Assembly: GCA_964458495.1 (NCBI GenBank)
Contig: CAYWJB010000016.1
Location: 12,748 to 76,747, forward strand
Source of the DNA: JANWVO01 sp964458495
GTDB lineage: Bacteria > Acidobacteriota > Terriglobia > Bryobacterales > Bryobacteraceae
DNA: 64,000 nucleotides
Direction: 5' to 3'
The position numbers and the translations under genes are program-made. The notes under the pieces were generated by a model. That model saw only the letters and a list, made by a program, of their open reading frames with translations, was not told where the DNA came from and made no database searches. Positions 1-9,500 of the stretch are shown here, piece after piece; the first letter of the stretch is position 1; each line of letters opens with the position of its first letter.

Positions 1-1
1 C

Positions 2-82
2 ACGAATTCGATTTACATCCTGGACGAACTGCCCGCCGAACTGGCGCACTTCGCGGAAAAGAACGCAGCCTATTACAACTAG
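2..82 (+). CDS. C-terminal end of an unrecognised protein (partial)
   Basis: Only the last 26 codons of a gene entering from the left are present. The frame reads without a stop from the window edge to TAG at 80-82 and ends in FAEKNAAYYN. It is followed about 50 bp later by a strong terminator-like hairpin, which supports this being a real gene end. The fragment is too short to name a family. Confidence 0.5.
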   Translation, partial: TNSIYILDELPAELAHFAEKNAAYYN

Positions 83-132
83 AGCGGCTGCGGTGCAGAC
101 GGCTTCGATCTTGTCTCCGCTCCTCCACTGAC

Positions 133-174
133 GCGCCGGGCGGCTGCTCCTCCTCCGCCCGGCGCCCTTTTCCT
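133..174 (+). terminator. Rho-independent terminator-like hairpin
   Basis: An 11-bp perfect stem (GCGCCGGGCGG at 133-143 pairs with CCGCCCGGCGC at 155-165) has an 11-nt loop and is followed by the T-rich tail CCTTTTCCTTT. It lies between the partial gene ending at 82 and the convergent thioesterase gene ending at 182. The T-rich side serves the plus strand; the stem could also stop minus-strand transcription. Confidence 0.7.
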
Positions 175-181
175 TTCCGGA

Positions 182-877
182 TCAACGGGGGTGGCGCCAC
201 TGCACACCCGCGAACAGCCGGCCGCCGCCTGTGATCCGCTGAATCCGCTCCGGCGCCTCTTTGCGCTCCCACGTGAGCAGGGTGATCTCCTGGCCAAGCC
301 GGGCTTCCTCGAGAAAGTCGATCTGGACTGCGGCAGCCTCCGGCGCGCCCACGGCGGCCTCCGCCCATTCCAGCCAGGTTACGTTGTTGACGTGGTTGTT
401 GATGTCGAGGTCCTCCGGCTCCACTTTGAGGTGGAAGACCCGCGGATGGTCTGCGGGCGGCTCCGGCAGCGGCGCAAATCGAACCGAAGTATGCTTGTCC
501 GGATAATCGAGCGCATACAGGAGGCGCGGCAGCCGCACGGGGCGGCGGCGTTCGAGATCCACGACAAGCCAAACCGAGGCGGCTTCCACCAGCGGCTCGC
601 CGGAACCGGAGAGGACCTCGAATTCGCGCCACGCGCGGGCGCCGGCAGTCCGGCGGGAGGGCCAAGTAAGCACCTCCAGCGCTTCGCCGGGATCCGGCCA
701 GCGGCGGGCGCGCAGGCCGAGCTGCGTGAGCATCCACGCATGGCCGGACTTGCGCAGCTCGCCGATCCCCACGCCCAAGGCTGCGGCATGCTCGGCTGCG
801 GCCTGCTCCAGGATGCGCGCGATGCCGGCGGGGCCGCGGCGTGCGGCCGTGCAGGGGGAGCGGCGGACCAGATCCAC
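182..877 (-). CDS. Acyl-ACP thioesterase (FatA/TesA-like, double hotdog)
   Basis: This 231-residue protein is predicted to release free fatty acid from acyl-ACP in the cytoplasm. Length and layout fit the two-hotdog acyl-ACP thioesterase family (PF01643). The N-terminal hotdog covers about residues 1-125 and the C-terminal one about 140-231. The second contains DINNHVNNVTWLEWA, which supplies the Asp-x-Asn-x-His pattern known from plant FatA/FatB active sites. The start is GTG at 877, 5 bp after the yqeY stop, so the two genes probably form one minus-strand operon. Chain-length preference cannot be read from the sequence. Confidence 0.85.
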   Translation of the reverse strand: MDLVRRSPCTAARRGPAGIARILEQAAAEHAAALGVGIGELRKSGHAWMLTQLGLRARRWPDPGEALEVLTWPSRRTAGARAWREFEVLSGSGEPLVEAASVWLVVDLERRRPVRLPRLLYALDYPDKHTSVRFAPLPEPPADHPRVFHLKVEPEDLDINNHVNNVTWLEWAEAAVGAPEAAAVQIDFLEEARLGQEITLLTWERKEAPERIQRITGGGRLFAGVQWRHPR

Positions 878-882
878 GGCGT

Positions 883-1329
883 TCAGCCGAGGCGCGCTTT
901 CACCAGGTCGCTGAGCCGCTTGCCGTCGATCCGTTTGCCGGCGAGGCGGGCGCGGGCGGCGGCGATCACCTGGCCCATCTGCTTCGGTCCTGATGCGCCG
1001 GTTTCGGCCAGTGCGGCTTCGACGGCAGCCTGAACTTCCTCTTCTGTGGCCGAAGCGGGCATGTAGGTTTCGATCAGTTTCAGCTCGGCCTCCTCGCGTT
1101 CGGCCAGTTCCGGGCGCCCTCCCTGGCGGTAGAGTTCGGCAGCGTCGCGGCGCTGCTTGATGAGCGAGTTCAGGACCTTCAACTCCGCGGCCTCGTCCAG
1201 CGGCTTCATCGAGTCCACCTTCTCCTTCATGAGCGCGGCCTTCATCATGCGGAGCGTGGCCAGCCGGGCTTCCTCGCGGGCCTTCATCGCTGCGGCCATG
1301 TCTTTCTGAAGCTGTTCGAGAAGGGCCAT
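883..1329 (-). CDS. yqeY: GatB/YqeY domain protein
   Basis: A 148-residue, mostly helical protein of the YqeY family. It resembles the C-terminal domain of the tRNA-amidotransferase subunit GatB but occurs alone. Typical features are the start MALLEQLQKDMAAAMKAREE, a segment reading LRMMKAAL, and a C-terminal GPKQMGQVIAAARAR stretch that matches the family's conserved helix. Full length for the family. It may bind tRNA or act as an amidotransferase accessory, but its role is not established. It is the upstream member of a pair with the thioesterase gene. Confidence 0.88.
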   Translation of the reverse strand: MALLEQLQKDMAAAMKAREEARLATLRMMKAALMKEKVDSMKPLDEAAELKVLNSLIKQRRDAAELYRQGGRPELAEREEAELKLIETYMPASATEEEVQAAVEAALAETGASGPKQMGQVIAAARARLAGKRIDGKRLSDLVKARLG

Positions 1330-1374
1330 CTCTGGTATCCTAATAACCTATTTCCCTCTGATTTTCCCACAGCC

Positions 1375-2538
1375 ATGCATATCAAGAAGCAGCGACTCCT
1401 GACTCCAGGGCCGACGCCTCTTCTGCCTCGCGCCCTGCACGCCATGATGGCGTCCGACATTCATCACCGGACGCAGGACTTCATCCAGTTGTACCCGCGC
1501 GTGCTGGCAGACCTCAAGGAGGTCTACGGCACGCAGAACGACGTGCTGATCACAGTCAGCTCCGGCACCGGCGCCATGGAGGCGGCGGTGTCGAACTTCT
1601 TCAGCGAAGGCGACCGGGTGGTGGTGCTCTCGGCCGGCAAGTTCGGCGAGCGATGGGTGGATCTGGCCAAGGCCTACCGGCTGAACGCCGTGGTGCTGAA
1701 TGCCGAATACGGCGACGTGGTGAGCCCGGAGCGCGTGGAGCAGGCGCTGCGCGAGAACCCCGACGCGAAGGGTGTGTTTTTCCAGGCGTCGGAGACCTCG
1801 ACCGGCGCGGCGCATGACGTGCGGGCCATCGGCGAGATCGTGAAGCGGACGCAGGCGCTGTGCATCGTGGACGCGATCACCGGGCTGGGCACCATGCCGC
1901 TGGACATCGACGGCTGGGGGCTGGACGTGGTGATTGGCGGCTCGCAGAAGGCTTTCATGATCCCGCCGGGACTGGCGTTCATCAGCGTGAGCGCGAAGGC
2001 GTGGGCGCAGGGGGAGACGGCGCGGCTGCCGCGGATGTACTTCGACCTGAAACGGGAGAAGAAAATGGCGGACAAGGGCGAAAGCGCCTGGACGCCGAAC
2101 GTGAGCCACATCCTGGCGCTGGCCGAGGCGCTGGCCTACATCAAGCAGCTCGGGATGTCGAAGCTCGTGGAGAACGCGCAACTGCTGGCACGGGCGACGC
2201 GCGCGGCGGCGGTGGAGCTGGGTCTGGAGCTGTTCGCGCCCGGCTCGCCGTCGTCGTCCGTGACTGCCGTGAAGGCGCCGGCGGGCATGGATTCGGGCGA
2301 GATCGTGAAGGCTTACCGCAGCCAGTTCGGCTCGATCATCGCCAACGGGCAGGGGACGATGAAGGGCAAGATCTTCCGCATTGCGCACCTCGGCTACTTC
2401 GACTTCGCGGACCTGTTCGCGGTGATCGCCGAGCTGGAGCTGATCCTGCATGACAAGGGCCTGCCTGTGAAATTCGGGCAAGGCGTGGCGGCGGTGCAGA
2501 AGGTGTACGTGGAGGCCCGCAGCGGGAAGCAGTCATGA
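1375..2538 (+). CDS. Class V aminotransferase (serine/alanine-glyoxylate type)
   Basis: A 387-residue PLP-dependent fold-type I aminotransferase of the alanine-glyoxylate / serine-pyruvate group. It opens with the family hallmark LLTPGPTPL. SSGTGAMEAAV is the cofactor phosphate loop and GGSQKAFMIPPGL carries the PLP lysine. Its stop overlaps the serA start (ATGA, 2535-2538), indicating translational coupling. That partnership suggests it transaminates 3-phosphohydroxypyruvate or a related oxoacid in place of, or next to, canonical SerC. A glyoxylate-serine role is the alternative. The family call is firm; the substrate is inferred. Confidence 0.88.
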   Translation: MHIKKQRLLTPGPTPLLPRALHAMMASDIHHRTQDFIQLYPRVLADLKEVYGTQNDVLITVSSGTGAMEAAVSNFFSEGDRVVVLSAGKFGERWVDLAKAYRLNAVVLNAEYGDVVSPERVEQALRENPDAKGVFFQASETSTGAAHDVRAIGEIVKRTQALCIVDAITGLGTMPLDIDGWGLDVVIGGSQKAFMIPPGLAFISVSAKAWAQGETARLPRMYFDLKREKKMADKGESAWTPNVSHILALAEALAYIKQLGMSKLVENAQLLARATRAAAVELGLELFAPGSPSSSVTAVKAPAGMDSGEIVKAYRSQFGSIIANGQGTMKGKIFRIAHLGYFDFADLFAVIAELELILHDKGLPVKFGQGVAAVQKVYVEARSGKQS

Positions 2539-4127
2539 AAATCCTGGTGGCAGAACCGATGTCTCCGGCGGCGCTGGAGCTTTTGCGCCGCCAGCCGGGC
2601 TTCGAGGTGATCGCGTCCAACCCGAAGGAATACGAACAGCACCTCGGCGACTGTGAGGCGATGCTGGTGCGCAGCGCCGTGAAGGTCAAGGCGGAGACGC
2701 TGGCCAGGGCGCCGAAGCTGCGCGTGATCGGGCGCGCGGGCGTAGGCGTAGACAACGTGGACCTGTCAGCCGCCACGGCTGCGGGCGTGCTGGTGATGAA
2801 CACGCCGGGCGGCAACGCGGTGAGCGTGGCCGAGCACACGCTGGCGCTGATGCTGGCGCTGGCCCGCATGATCCCGGAAGCCAACGCGTCCACGCGGGCG
2901 GGCAAGTGGGAGAAGAAGAAGTTTCTCGGCAACGAGCTGCGCGGCAAGACGCTCGGCATCGTGGGGCTGGGCAATATCGGCCAGGAGGTGGTGCGGCGCG
3001 CGCGGGGGTTCGAGATGCGCGTGCTGGCTTCGGATCCCTATGTGAACCCGGTGACAGCGGCGGATCTGGGCGCGGAGCTCGTTTCGCTGGATGAGCTGAT
3101 CGCGCAGTCCGACTACATCAGCCTGCACGTGGGGCTGACGCCGGAGACGCGCGGGATGATCAACGCGCAGACGATCGCCCGCATGAAGCCCGGTGTGCGG
3201 ATCATCAACTGCGCCCGCGGCGAGCTGATCGACCAGGAAGCTCTGGCCGAGGCGCTCGCCGCAGGCAAAGTAGCGGGCGCCGGTCTGGACGTGTTCTCGC
3301 CGGAGCCTCTGCCCGAGGGCCATCCCTTGCTGGCGGCGCCGAACCTGATCGCCACGCCCCACATCGCCGGCTCCACCGAGGAGGCGCAGGAGATCGTAGG
3401 CATCCGCATCGTCGAGCAGATGGTGGAGTACCTGCTGCACGGCGTGGCCATCAATGCCGTCAACATGCCGGCGGTGGCGCCGGAACAGTACCGCGCCATC
3501 AGCCCGTATATCGAGCTGGCGGAACGGCTGGGGCGCTTTGCCGCGTTCATTGCCGGCGACAACCCGCAGGCGGTAAGGATCATCTACCGCGGGCGCATCG
3601 CGGAGCTCAACACAAACCTGCTGCGCAACGCCGCCCTGGCGGGCGTGCTCAGCCGCAGCCTGGCGGCGCGCGCGAACCTCGTCAATTCCATGCAACTGGC
3701 GGCGCAGCGCAGCCTCAGCGTGACCGAAGCGCACCAGCCGCGCGGCGGTGCGACGGACTCGATCCAGGTGGAGATTGTGGCCGCTGCGTCAGCCACCTCC
3801 GTCACCGGAGGCGTCGTCATGGACAAGCCGCGGCTGCTGTCGATCGACGGCATTCCCGTGGAGATCACTCTCGCCGGACACCTGATTTACATGCGGAACC
3901 AGGACGTGCCCGGAGTCATCGGCCACGTCGGCGGCATCCTCGGGCGCAACCAGATCAACATCGCCAACTTCTCGCTGGGCCGGCAGGAAAAGCCCGCCGA
4001 GCCGGGGCGCCCGCTGGAGGCGGTGGCCCTGGTGGAAGTCGACTCTCCCGTCGGCGAACCCATCCTCGCCGAACTGCGCAGCCACCCGGCAGTGAAACTC
4101 GCCGTGACGGTCGAGCCGGGCGGCTGA
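2535..4127 (+). CDS. serA: D-3-phosphoglycerate dehydrogenase, long form with ACT domain
   Basis: This 530-residue enzyme oxidises 3-phosphoglycerate to 3-phosphohydroxypyruvate with NAD, the first step of serine synthesis. The substrate-binding part carries RVIGRAGVGVDNVD. The Rossmann domain has the NAD motif GIVGLGNIGQEV. The catalytic Arg region is INCARGELID and the His lies in TPHIAGST. An intervening domain follows, then a C-terminal ACT domain (about 455-530, with NQINIANFSLGR), the usual serine-feedback module. Length fits the long actinobacterial/acidobacterial type. It is coupled to the upstream aminotransferase by a 4-nt overlap. Confidence 0.95.
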   Translation: MKILVAEPMSPAALELLRRQPGFEVIASNPKEYEQHLGDCEAMLVRSAVKVKAETLARAPKLRVIGRAGVGVDNVDLSAATAAGVLVMNTPGGNAVSVAEHTLALMLALARMIPEANASTRAGKWEKKKFLGNELRGKTLGIVGLGNIGQEVVRRARGFEMRVLASDPYVNPVTAADLGAELVSLDELIAQSDYISLHVGLTPETRGMINAQTIARMKPGVRIINCARGELIDQEALAEALAAGKVAGAGLDVFSPEPLPEGHPLLAAPNLIATPHIAGSTEEAQEIVGIRIVEQMVEYLLHGVAINAVNMPAVAPEQYRAISPYIELAERLGRFAAFIAGDNPQAVRIIYRGRIAELNTNLLRNAALAGVLSRSLAARANLVNSMQLAAQRSLSVTEAHQPRGGATDSIQVEIVAAASATSVTGGVVMDKPRLLSIDGIPVEITLAGHLIYMRNQDVPGVIGHVGGILGRNQINIANFSLGRQEKPAEPGRPLEAVALVEVDSPVGEPILAELRSHPAVKLAVTVEPGG

Positions 4128-4166
4128 GCGGCGGAAGGAACCGTGCGAACTCGAGGGGTTGCCCCG

Positions 4167-4196
4167 TTGCCGCCCGTTCTCGCCCCGTGCTAGGAT
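4167..4196 (+). promoter_or_regulatory. Candidate sigma70-like promoter of the RRM gene
   Basis: TTGCCG at 4167-4172 and TAGGAT at 4191-4196 are separated by 18 bp in the 142-bp gap between serA and the RRM gene. An A-rich AAAAATG tract follows the -10. The boxes match the consensus only moderately. Confidence 0.35.
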
Positions 4197-4269
4197 AAAA
4201 ATGCCTCGTGGACTGCGCTTCCCCCAGAGAATCAGTCCCAATCCCCGACGGAGCTAGCTTCCCATCTCA

Positions 4270-4683
4270 ATGAGTTCAACCGTATTCCTCGGTAATCTTC
4301 CGCCGTGGGTCACCGCCGACGACATCAAGGCGTGGCTCGTTGCGGAAAACCTGGTGGCCGATTCAGTCAAAGTCATCCGGCACCCCGAGACGCAGGAGTC
4401 GAAGGGGTTCGCCTTCATTGAAGCGCCGAACGAAGAAGAAATGCACGCCATCATCAAGCGCTTCGACCGTGCTCCCCTCGAAGACCGGCTGCTGCGCGCC
4501 AATCCGGCGCAGCCGCCGAAGTCGAAGGGCAGCCGCGCTCCCGCCCCGCGTGCCCAGCAGCCGCAGGGCGCTCCCGCCGCTGCGCAGGGCGCGCCGGAGA
4601 GGCGCTCGCGTGGCGGGCGCAAACACCGCAAGCCCAGCGGGCCGCCCAGCGCGTTCGCTGAAGAGCTCGCCAAGGCTCTGTAA
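4270..4683 (+). CDS. RRM-domain RNA-binding protein
   Basis: A 137-residue protein with one RNA recognition motif at about residues 4-78, followed by a low-complexity basic tail rich in Pro, Ala, Arg and Lys. RNP2 is VFLGNL near the N-terminus and RNP1 is KGFAFIEA; the aromatic at the middle RNP1 position is kept. The architecture (one RRM plus a disordered basic tail) matches the small glycine/proline-rich RRM proteins of cyanobacteria and other bacteria, often linked to cold or stress mRNA handling. It stands alone between serA and the ROK kinase. The RNA target is unknown. Confidence 0.85.
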   Translation: MSSTVFLGNLPPWVTADDIKAWLVAENLVADSVKVIRHPETQESKGFAFIEAPNEEEMHAIIKRFDRAPLEDRLLRANPAQPPKSKGSRAPAPRAQQPQGAPAAAQGAPERRSRGGRKHRKPSGPPSAFAEELAKAL

Positions 4684-4697
4684 CGCACGCAGGCTGC

Positions 4698-4724
4698 CTG
4701 CCGGCCCCGTTGCGAGGCCGGCAG
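4698..4724 (+). terminator. Hairpin after the RRM gene (weak terminator candidate)
   Basis: CTGCCGGCC (4698-4706) pairs perfectly with GGCCGGCAG (4716-4724) across a 9-nt loop, 14 bp after the stop codon. It is followed by AAGGGGTTTCG and not by a T run, so termination efficiency is uncertain. Confidence 0.4.
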
Positions 4725-4748
4725 AAGGGGTTTCGTATCCAACCCGCC

Positions 4749-4778
4749 TTCCCGCCTGACCGCCCTCCCTGCTATCGT
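4749..4778 (+). promoter_or_regulatory. Candidate promoter of the ROK kinase gene
   Basis: TTCCCG (4749-4754) and TATCGT (4773-4778) have the same 18-bp spacing as the candidate upstream of the RRM gene. They lie 38 bp before the ATG at 4817, which is preceded by AAGGAG. Weak consensus match. Confidence 0.25.
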
Positions 4779-4816
4779 GTTAATTTCATCTCACGTGGCA
4801 AGGAGTGTGAGCGTTC

Positions 4817-5836
4817 ATGCGATTGGCAGCGGGCGTTGATCTCGGCGGCAATGCCGTTAACTATACGTTTCTCACCGGCGACGAGAAGTTTCTGATCGAG
4901 TCCCTGTGCGAGTATCCATCCAGATCCAAGGAGGGCCCTGCGGTCTGCCTTCAGCAGATCCTGGATGGTCTTCACGTCGCCTTGAAGCAGGCCGGCATTT
5001 CGATGGAGGACGTGGCCGTCGTCGGACTCGACACCCCCGGCCCGGCCAGCGCCGACGGCGTGCTCAGCGCCCGCGGGTCCACAAACTTTGTGCACCCGGA
5101 TTGGGCGGGTTTCGACATCCGCGCGGGTCTGGAGTCGAAGCTCAGCCGCCCGGTGATTTACCTCAATGACGGCAACGCCGGTGCGCTATGGGGCCACTTC
5201 CATCTGTTCGGCGCGCACTCCGGCGCCACCTCCATCTCTGCAATCATCGGCACGGGGCTTGGTGGCGGCGTCATCCTCGGGCAGACGGTGGTCAAGGGCC
5301 GCAAGGGCTTCGGGGGTGAACTCGGGCATGTGTTGATCCCGTATCAGAGCATCCCTTTTCTCGAGGGCATCCGCCCGCGCTGCAATTGCGGCCGCACCGG
5401 CGACCTCGAGTCGCTGTGCTCCCTCACCGCCATTGAGGTCAATTACCTGCCGTACTTTCAGCCGAAGTTTCCTGATCACGAGCTCTACCGCACGGGCAAC
5501 CTGCATCAGGCCGCCAAGCTCGTGCGCGGCATGGCCGAAAAGGGCGATCCGCTCTGCCGGGAGATCTTCCGCGGGCAGGCGCACGCGCTCGGGCTGTTCT
5601 TCGACGAGATGGTGAATACGTTCGATCCCGACGCCCTGATCGTGGGCGGCGGCGCCATCGAGACCAGTCCGGAGTTCCAACAGTGGTTCCTGTCCGAGAT
5701 CCGCGCCGGCATGCCGGAGCAGCGCGAGGAGCAGGCCGACATCCCCATCCACATCATGCCGAACGGCGACACGGCCGGCGCCCGCGGCGCGGCCATCGAG
5801 GCGCTTCGCTTCGCCCGCGAGCGGTCCCTGCTCTGA
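4817..5836 (+). CDS. ROK-family sugar kinase (glucokinase-like)
   Basis: A 339-residue ROK kinase that probably phosphorylates glucose or another hexose with ATP in the cytoplasm. The N-terminal phosphate loop is GVDLGGNAVNY. Catalytic Asp lies in LNDGNAGALWG, a conserved GTGLGGGVI turn follows, and the zinc/ROK signature is GELGHVLI followed by CNCGRTGDLESLCS. Length is slightly over the usual 300-320. No helix-turn-helix is present, so this is a kinase and not a ROK repressor. Substrate specificity cannot be resolved; N-acyl-hexosamine kinase is the main alternative. Confidence 0.85.
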   Translation: MRLAAGVDLGGNAVNYTFLTGDEKFLIESLCEYPSRSKEGPAVCLQQILDGLHVALKQAGISMEDVAVVGLDTPGPASADGVLSARGSTNFVHPDWAGFDIRAGLESKLSRPVIYLNDGNAGALWGHFHLFGAHSGATSISAIIGTGLGGGVILGQTVVKGRKGFGGELGHVLIPYQSIPFLEGIRPRCNCGRTGDLESLCSLTAIEVNYLPYFQPKFPDHELYRTGNLHQAAKLVRGMAEKGDPLCREIFRGQAHALGLFFDEMVNTFDPDALIVGGGAIETSPEFQQWFLSEIRAGMPEQREEQADIPIHIMPNGDTAGARGAAIEALRFARERSLL

Positions 5837-5853
5837 GGCAGGCGTAACCTGCC
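5837..5853 (+). terminator. Short hairpin directly after the ROK gene
   Basis: GGCAGG (5837-5842) pairs with CCTGCC (5848-5853) over the 5-nt loop CGTAA, starting on the base after the stop codon. No T tract follows, so it may be only a weak pause or 3'-end-protecting element. Confidence 0.25.
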
Positions 5854-5895
5854 GCCCGCCGCTTGCGCTATTCTTCAGGAACGGAATCGACTGCC

Positions 5896-6486
5896 ATGCC
5901 ATCCACCTCACGAATCTCCCGGCGCGTCGCGCTGGCCCTGTGCTGCGCCCTGCTCACCCTCCCGGCGCAGACCCCCAAAGCCAAGCGCACCCCGGACGTG
6001 CCGTTTGTCCCGACCACCGAGCGCGCCGTCGAGGCGATGCTCGAGCTCGCCAAGATCACCAGGAACGATGTGGTCTACGATCTCGGCTGCGGCGACGGGC
6101 GCATCGTGATCACCGCCGCCAAGAAGTACGGCGCCCGCGGCGTCGGCATCGACATCAACCCCGAGCGCATCGCCGAAGCCCGCGCCAACGCGAAAAGAGA
6201 GGGCGTCGAACACCTGGTGAAGTTCATCGAGCAGGATCTGTTCGAAGCCGACATCCGGGAAGCTTCCGTCGTGACCTTGTTCCTGCTGTCCAGCGTCAAC
6301 CTGAAGCTCCGCCCGAAACTGCTCGCCGAACTCAAGCCCGGCACGCGCGTCGTCTCCAATACATTCGACATGGGCGACTGGAAGCCGGACAAGGAATTCT
6401 CGCTCGATGACAACGGCGAGGATTCCTACCTCAGCCACAAGTTCTTCCTGTGGATCATCCCCAGGGAGAAGCCGGCGCTCAAATAG
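5896..6486 (+). CDS. Exported class I SAM-dependent methyltransferase
   Basis: A 196-residue protein with an N-terminal Sec-like signal (SRISRR then a hydrophobic stretch ending near LTLPAQ), followed directly by a class I methyltransferase core. Motif I is VVYDLGCGDGRIVI and the acidic SAM-ribose residue follows in GVGIDINPER. Later strands include VTLFLLSSVNLKL. The ATG at 5896 is preferred over one 33 bp upstream because it places the signal peptide at the very N-terminus. A periplasmic SAM enzyme is unexpected since SAM is cytosolic, so the hydrophobic stretch may instead be a membrane anchor. The substrate is unknown. Confidence 0.75.
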   Translation: MPSTSRISRRVALALCCALLTLPAQTPKAKRTPDVPFVPTTERAVEAMLELAKITRNDVVYDLGCGDGRIVITAAKKYGARGVGIDINPERIAEARANAKREGVEHLVKFIEQDLFEADIREASVVTLFLLSSVNLKLRPKLLAELKPGTRVVSNTFDMGDWKPDKEFSLDDNGEDSYLSHKFFLWIIPREKPALK

Positions 6487-6558
6487 CTCGGCCCCTTCCT
6501 CCGCCCGGATGCCGCCCGGGGCGCGCATCTCCCTCGGGCGGCGAGCACATGGGCCGAG
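6487..6558. terminator. Nested inverted repeat between convergent genes (bidirectional terminator candidate)
   Basis: An outer stem CTCGGCCC (6487-6494) / GGGCCGAG (6551-6558) encloses an inner stem GCCGCCCG (6511-6518) / CGGGCGGC (6535-6542). It starts right after the methyltransferase stop and ends 20 bp before the convergent secreted-protein gene. The position suits a shared transcription end. There is no long T run on either side. Confidence 0.45.
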
Positions 6559-6577
6559 GCAGTCCGCCCTCACGGCG

Positions 6578-9500
6578 TCAGGGGGCGGGAGCCACCGTGA
6601 ATGACCCGATCAGTCTCCCCGTATCGCACGTGACCCGGTAGCGGTACTCTCCCGGCGCCAGGCCGTCCAGAACGATTCGGCGCGTGCGCGGTCCACCGCG
6701 GTCCGCCGTATCGCTGCTGTCATCGGACGTCGTGAAATAGCCCGTGGTGACGGCATAACGGCAGGCAGCCAGCGATGGCGCGTCATACTGGATTTCCGCC
6801 CTGCCCGGCGACGTGATGACTTTCAGCCGGTATGGCTCCACCCTCGGCACCAGAGCGTACCTGACATCATTCGCTCTGAGCTGCAATCCGGCGCCCATGC
6901 CGATGGCGCGCTGATACGCCTCCAATCCGGACCCCAGGGCGCCCTCCACATCATGGAACAGCGCCAGCGCATTCACCCACAGATTGGCGTAAGAGTGTCC
7001 CGACAACCCGTCGCCCAGGACTCGCCATTCTGCATTGATCGTGGATGCCGTCGTGTGCGGTGCCGCCTTCGTGCCCCAGTAACCGCGCCCGCCCGAACAG
7101 ACGGTCAGCGTCGTCGTGGATCCGGAAGCGCTGCGCCCGCAGATGTGGATGTACTCATCGTCAACCTTGATCACGGCGTCGTTCATGAGGCCGACGCAGC
7201 CGGGAGCTTGCACATTACAGTTGATGGAAAACGAAGTTGCGCCGGCGGTGATGCTCGAAGTCAGCGCCACCGGCGGATTCCGCACGGCGATGTACCTCTC
7301 CCACGTGGTGATGAGTCCAAGTCCGTCACTCGTGGGCGTTCGGTAGGCGCCCGAGTACAGCACGGGCTTGCGCGGGTGGAGCATTCCATCCACGTAAAAT
7401 TTGCCCAGCTTTGCGGCGCTCTTCTCAAAGAGATAACCACCATTGACCGCCAGCGCCCGTGTTTGCCTCGCCCAGCCAAGGTGCATGGAGAGATAGCTCA
7501 CCATCCAGGGCGGGTTGCCCGTCGCGCCCAGGGCCCCCTCCATGTCGGCCCAGAACTGCCCCAGCCCCAACAGGGCCAGAGGATTCGTCAGATTGCCCAT
7601 CATGGCGTACCCCTTGCACCACGGCGTCGCACTCTTCCCGTAGGAGTAACTGACTGCCAGCGTGTCCGAGGAGGAGAGGGGCTCGGCCGCGGGATCCTGA
7701 ATCACCAGCCCGGTGCCCGGCAGCCAGTACCAGTCCTTGCCGGAGTCCTGGCCATATATGCCGAAGGTCTTTGCCTGTCCGTTTACGGTGACCGAGGTGA
7801 CGTTTGTGAACGTATCCCACAGCGCCGTGAAAACCTTCCGCTGGCCGTTCGGCCTCGACGTGGGGTGCGTCGAGTTGAAGGTGCTGGTTGAGTTCCAGAC
7901 ATTGGCGCCACGACAATCGCTCAGCGCCTGCGAGGAATACAGTCCGTCGCGGATATCAAACGCCCCCTCAAAAGACGCATCGATATTGCGGAGTTTTGAA
8001 GCGAAATAGTTCCTCTCCGGCGAATCAGGGCTCAGCAGGAACGCCCAATACACTTCCTTGATGACTCTTGCTGATGACCTGGGGTTGTTAGCGTCATAGG
8101 TAAGACCGAAATCGTAGTGGCGGTCGTAGCCGGGGTGGCCGCCACCCAAATGCTGGGCCGCTGACTGCTGCAGCGTCGAAAGGTAGACATACCGCCCTGT
8201 GAGCAGATACGGCACGCTGAAAAGCGAGGGCCAGTGGGCGGCGTCGGGGATCCACGGCTGGTTGGTCGCCGGGCAATTGGAGCACACATACACCGCCGGA
8301 TAGGCGCCCGTGTTTTCATACATCGATGACCTGCCGTCATATTGCGACGTCACCGAGTAGATTCGCCCAAAGGCCGGTGTGGACTGATCTTCCGGCCAGT
8401 TCAGGTAATTTCGTAGCGCCGGGCTCATGTTTGTGTAACTCTCCCGGGTGTGGATCGGGATCGTCACTGCCGCATCAGCGCTGCCAAGGATCATTCTCTC
8501 GTAGGCCTGCAGCCGCATTGCCACGCTGAACCGGCTGTCTCCCATGGCGTAGAGGTAGCTGATGTGGAACCCCGGAAGGATGCCGAAGTTGTCGCTGTCG
8601 CCGGTGCCGGGCATGTCTGTCTTGATGTACGCGCAGGGGTTCTTCGAGGCGCAGCTGCGCGGATCCGGTCTCCCCTGGTCGTCGGTCCCGACGTTGCCCG
8701 GCCACTGGTTCAAATATGTGTTGATCTTGCTCGTCGAGATCTGGATCCTGGTGTCATAGGGCGGAAGAACCCTCGTCGCAACGAGATATGGCAGATTCCG
8801 GTCGACGACAACGTTTCCTGGTGCAGCTCCGCTCCATGCCCAGTACGAGACCCCTCCTTTGCTGGTCAGATTGTAATTTGCCTTGGAGTACACAACGGTG
8901 GCCGGATTGCCAGCCAGGAACTCCAGGAAGAATTGAAATGCCGCTCTTGCTCCGCCGGTGTTTGCCTGAATGAATCTCGTGCGCCACGGCGCTTCCAGGA
9001 TAAAGCCGGTCTCGACGCCGTTCCACCCCGGGTAGAACGAAAGTTCGAAAAGCGGGTGGATTCCCTTCTGGTTCTCATCTGTCGGCGCTTGCCACGCGGA
9101 TCCATCCCAGCGCCAGCCAAAGTCATGGGCCAGCGCAGGAGTCATGTCTTCCACGATCACTCTCGTCACAACCGGGCCGCGCAGCCAGTAACGCCAAGCC
9201 CCCGCGCTGATCATCGTCCTGGCGTCGGTCAGATACGAAATGGAATTCGCAGTCCCGCGGATCTGGGCGTTCCATGCGCCGCCAAGAAAGTTCAGCATCC
9301 CGCTCTGATCCAGACTGGCGTTCTCGCAGGTCTGCTGATCCCCGAGGTGGCACGCGTTGGGATCCGCCACAAAATCCACAGTGGTTTGGCCGTTCGCGGG
9401 CAAGCTGATGCTGAAGCTGACAAACGCCGACAGAATGCTGCCGTCGGGCCAGCGGCTCTTCACATCCACCTGCCACGCCGGCGCTGCCAGGCCCTGGATT

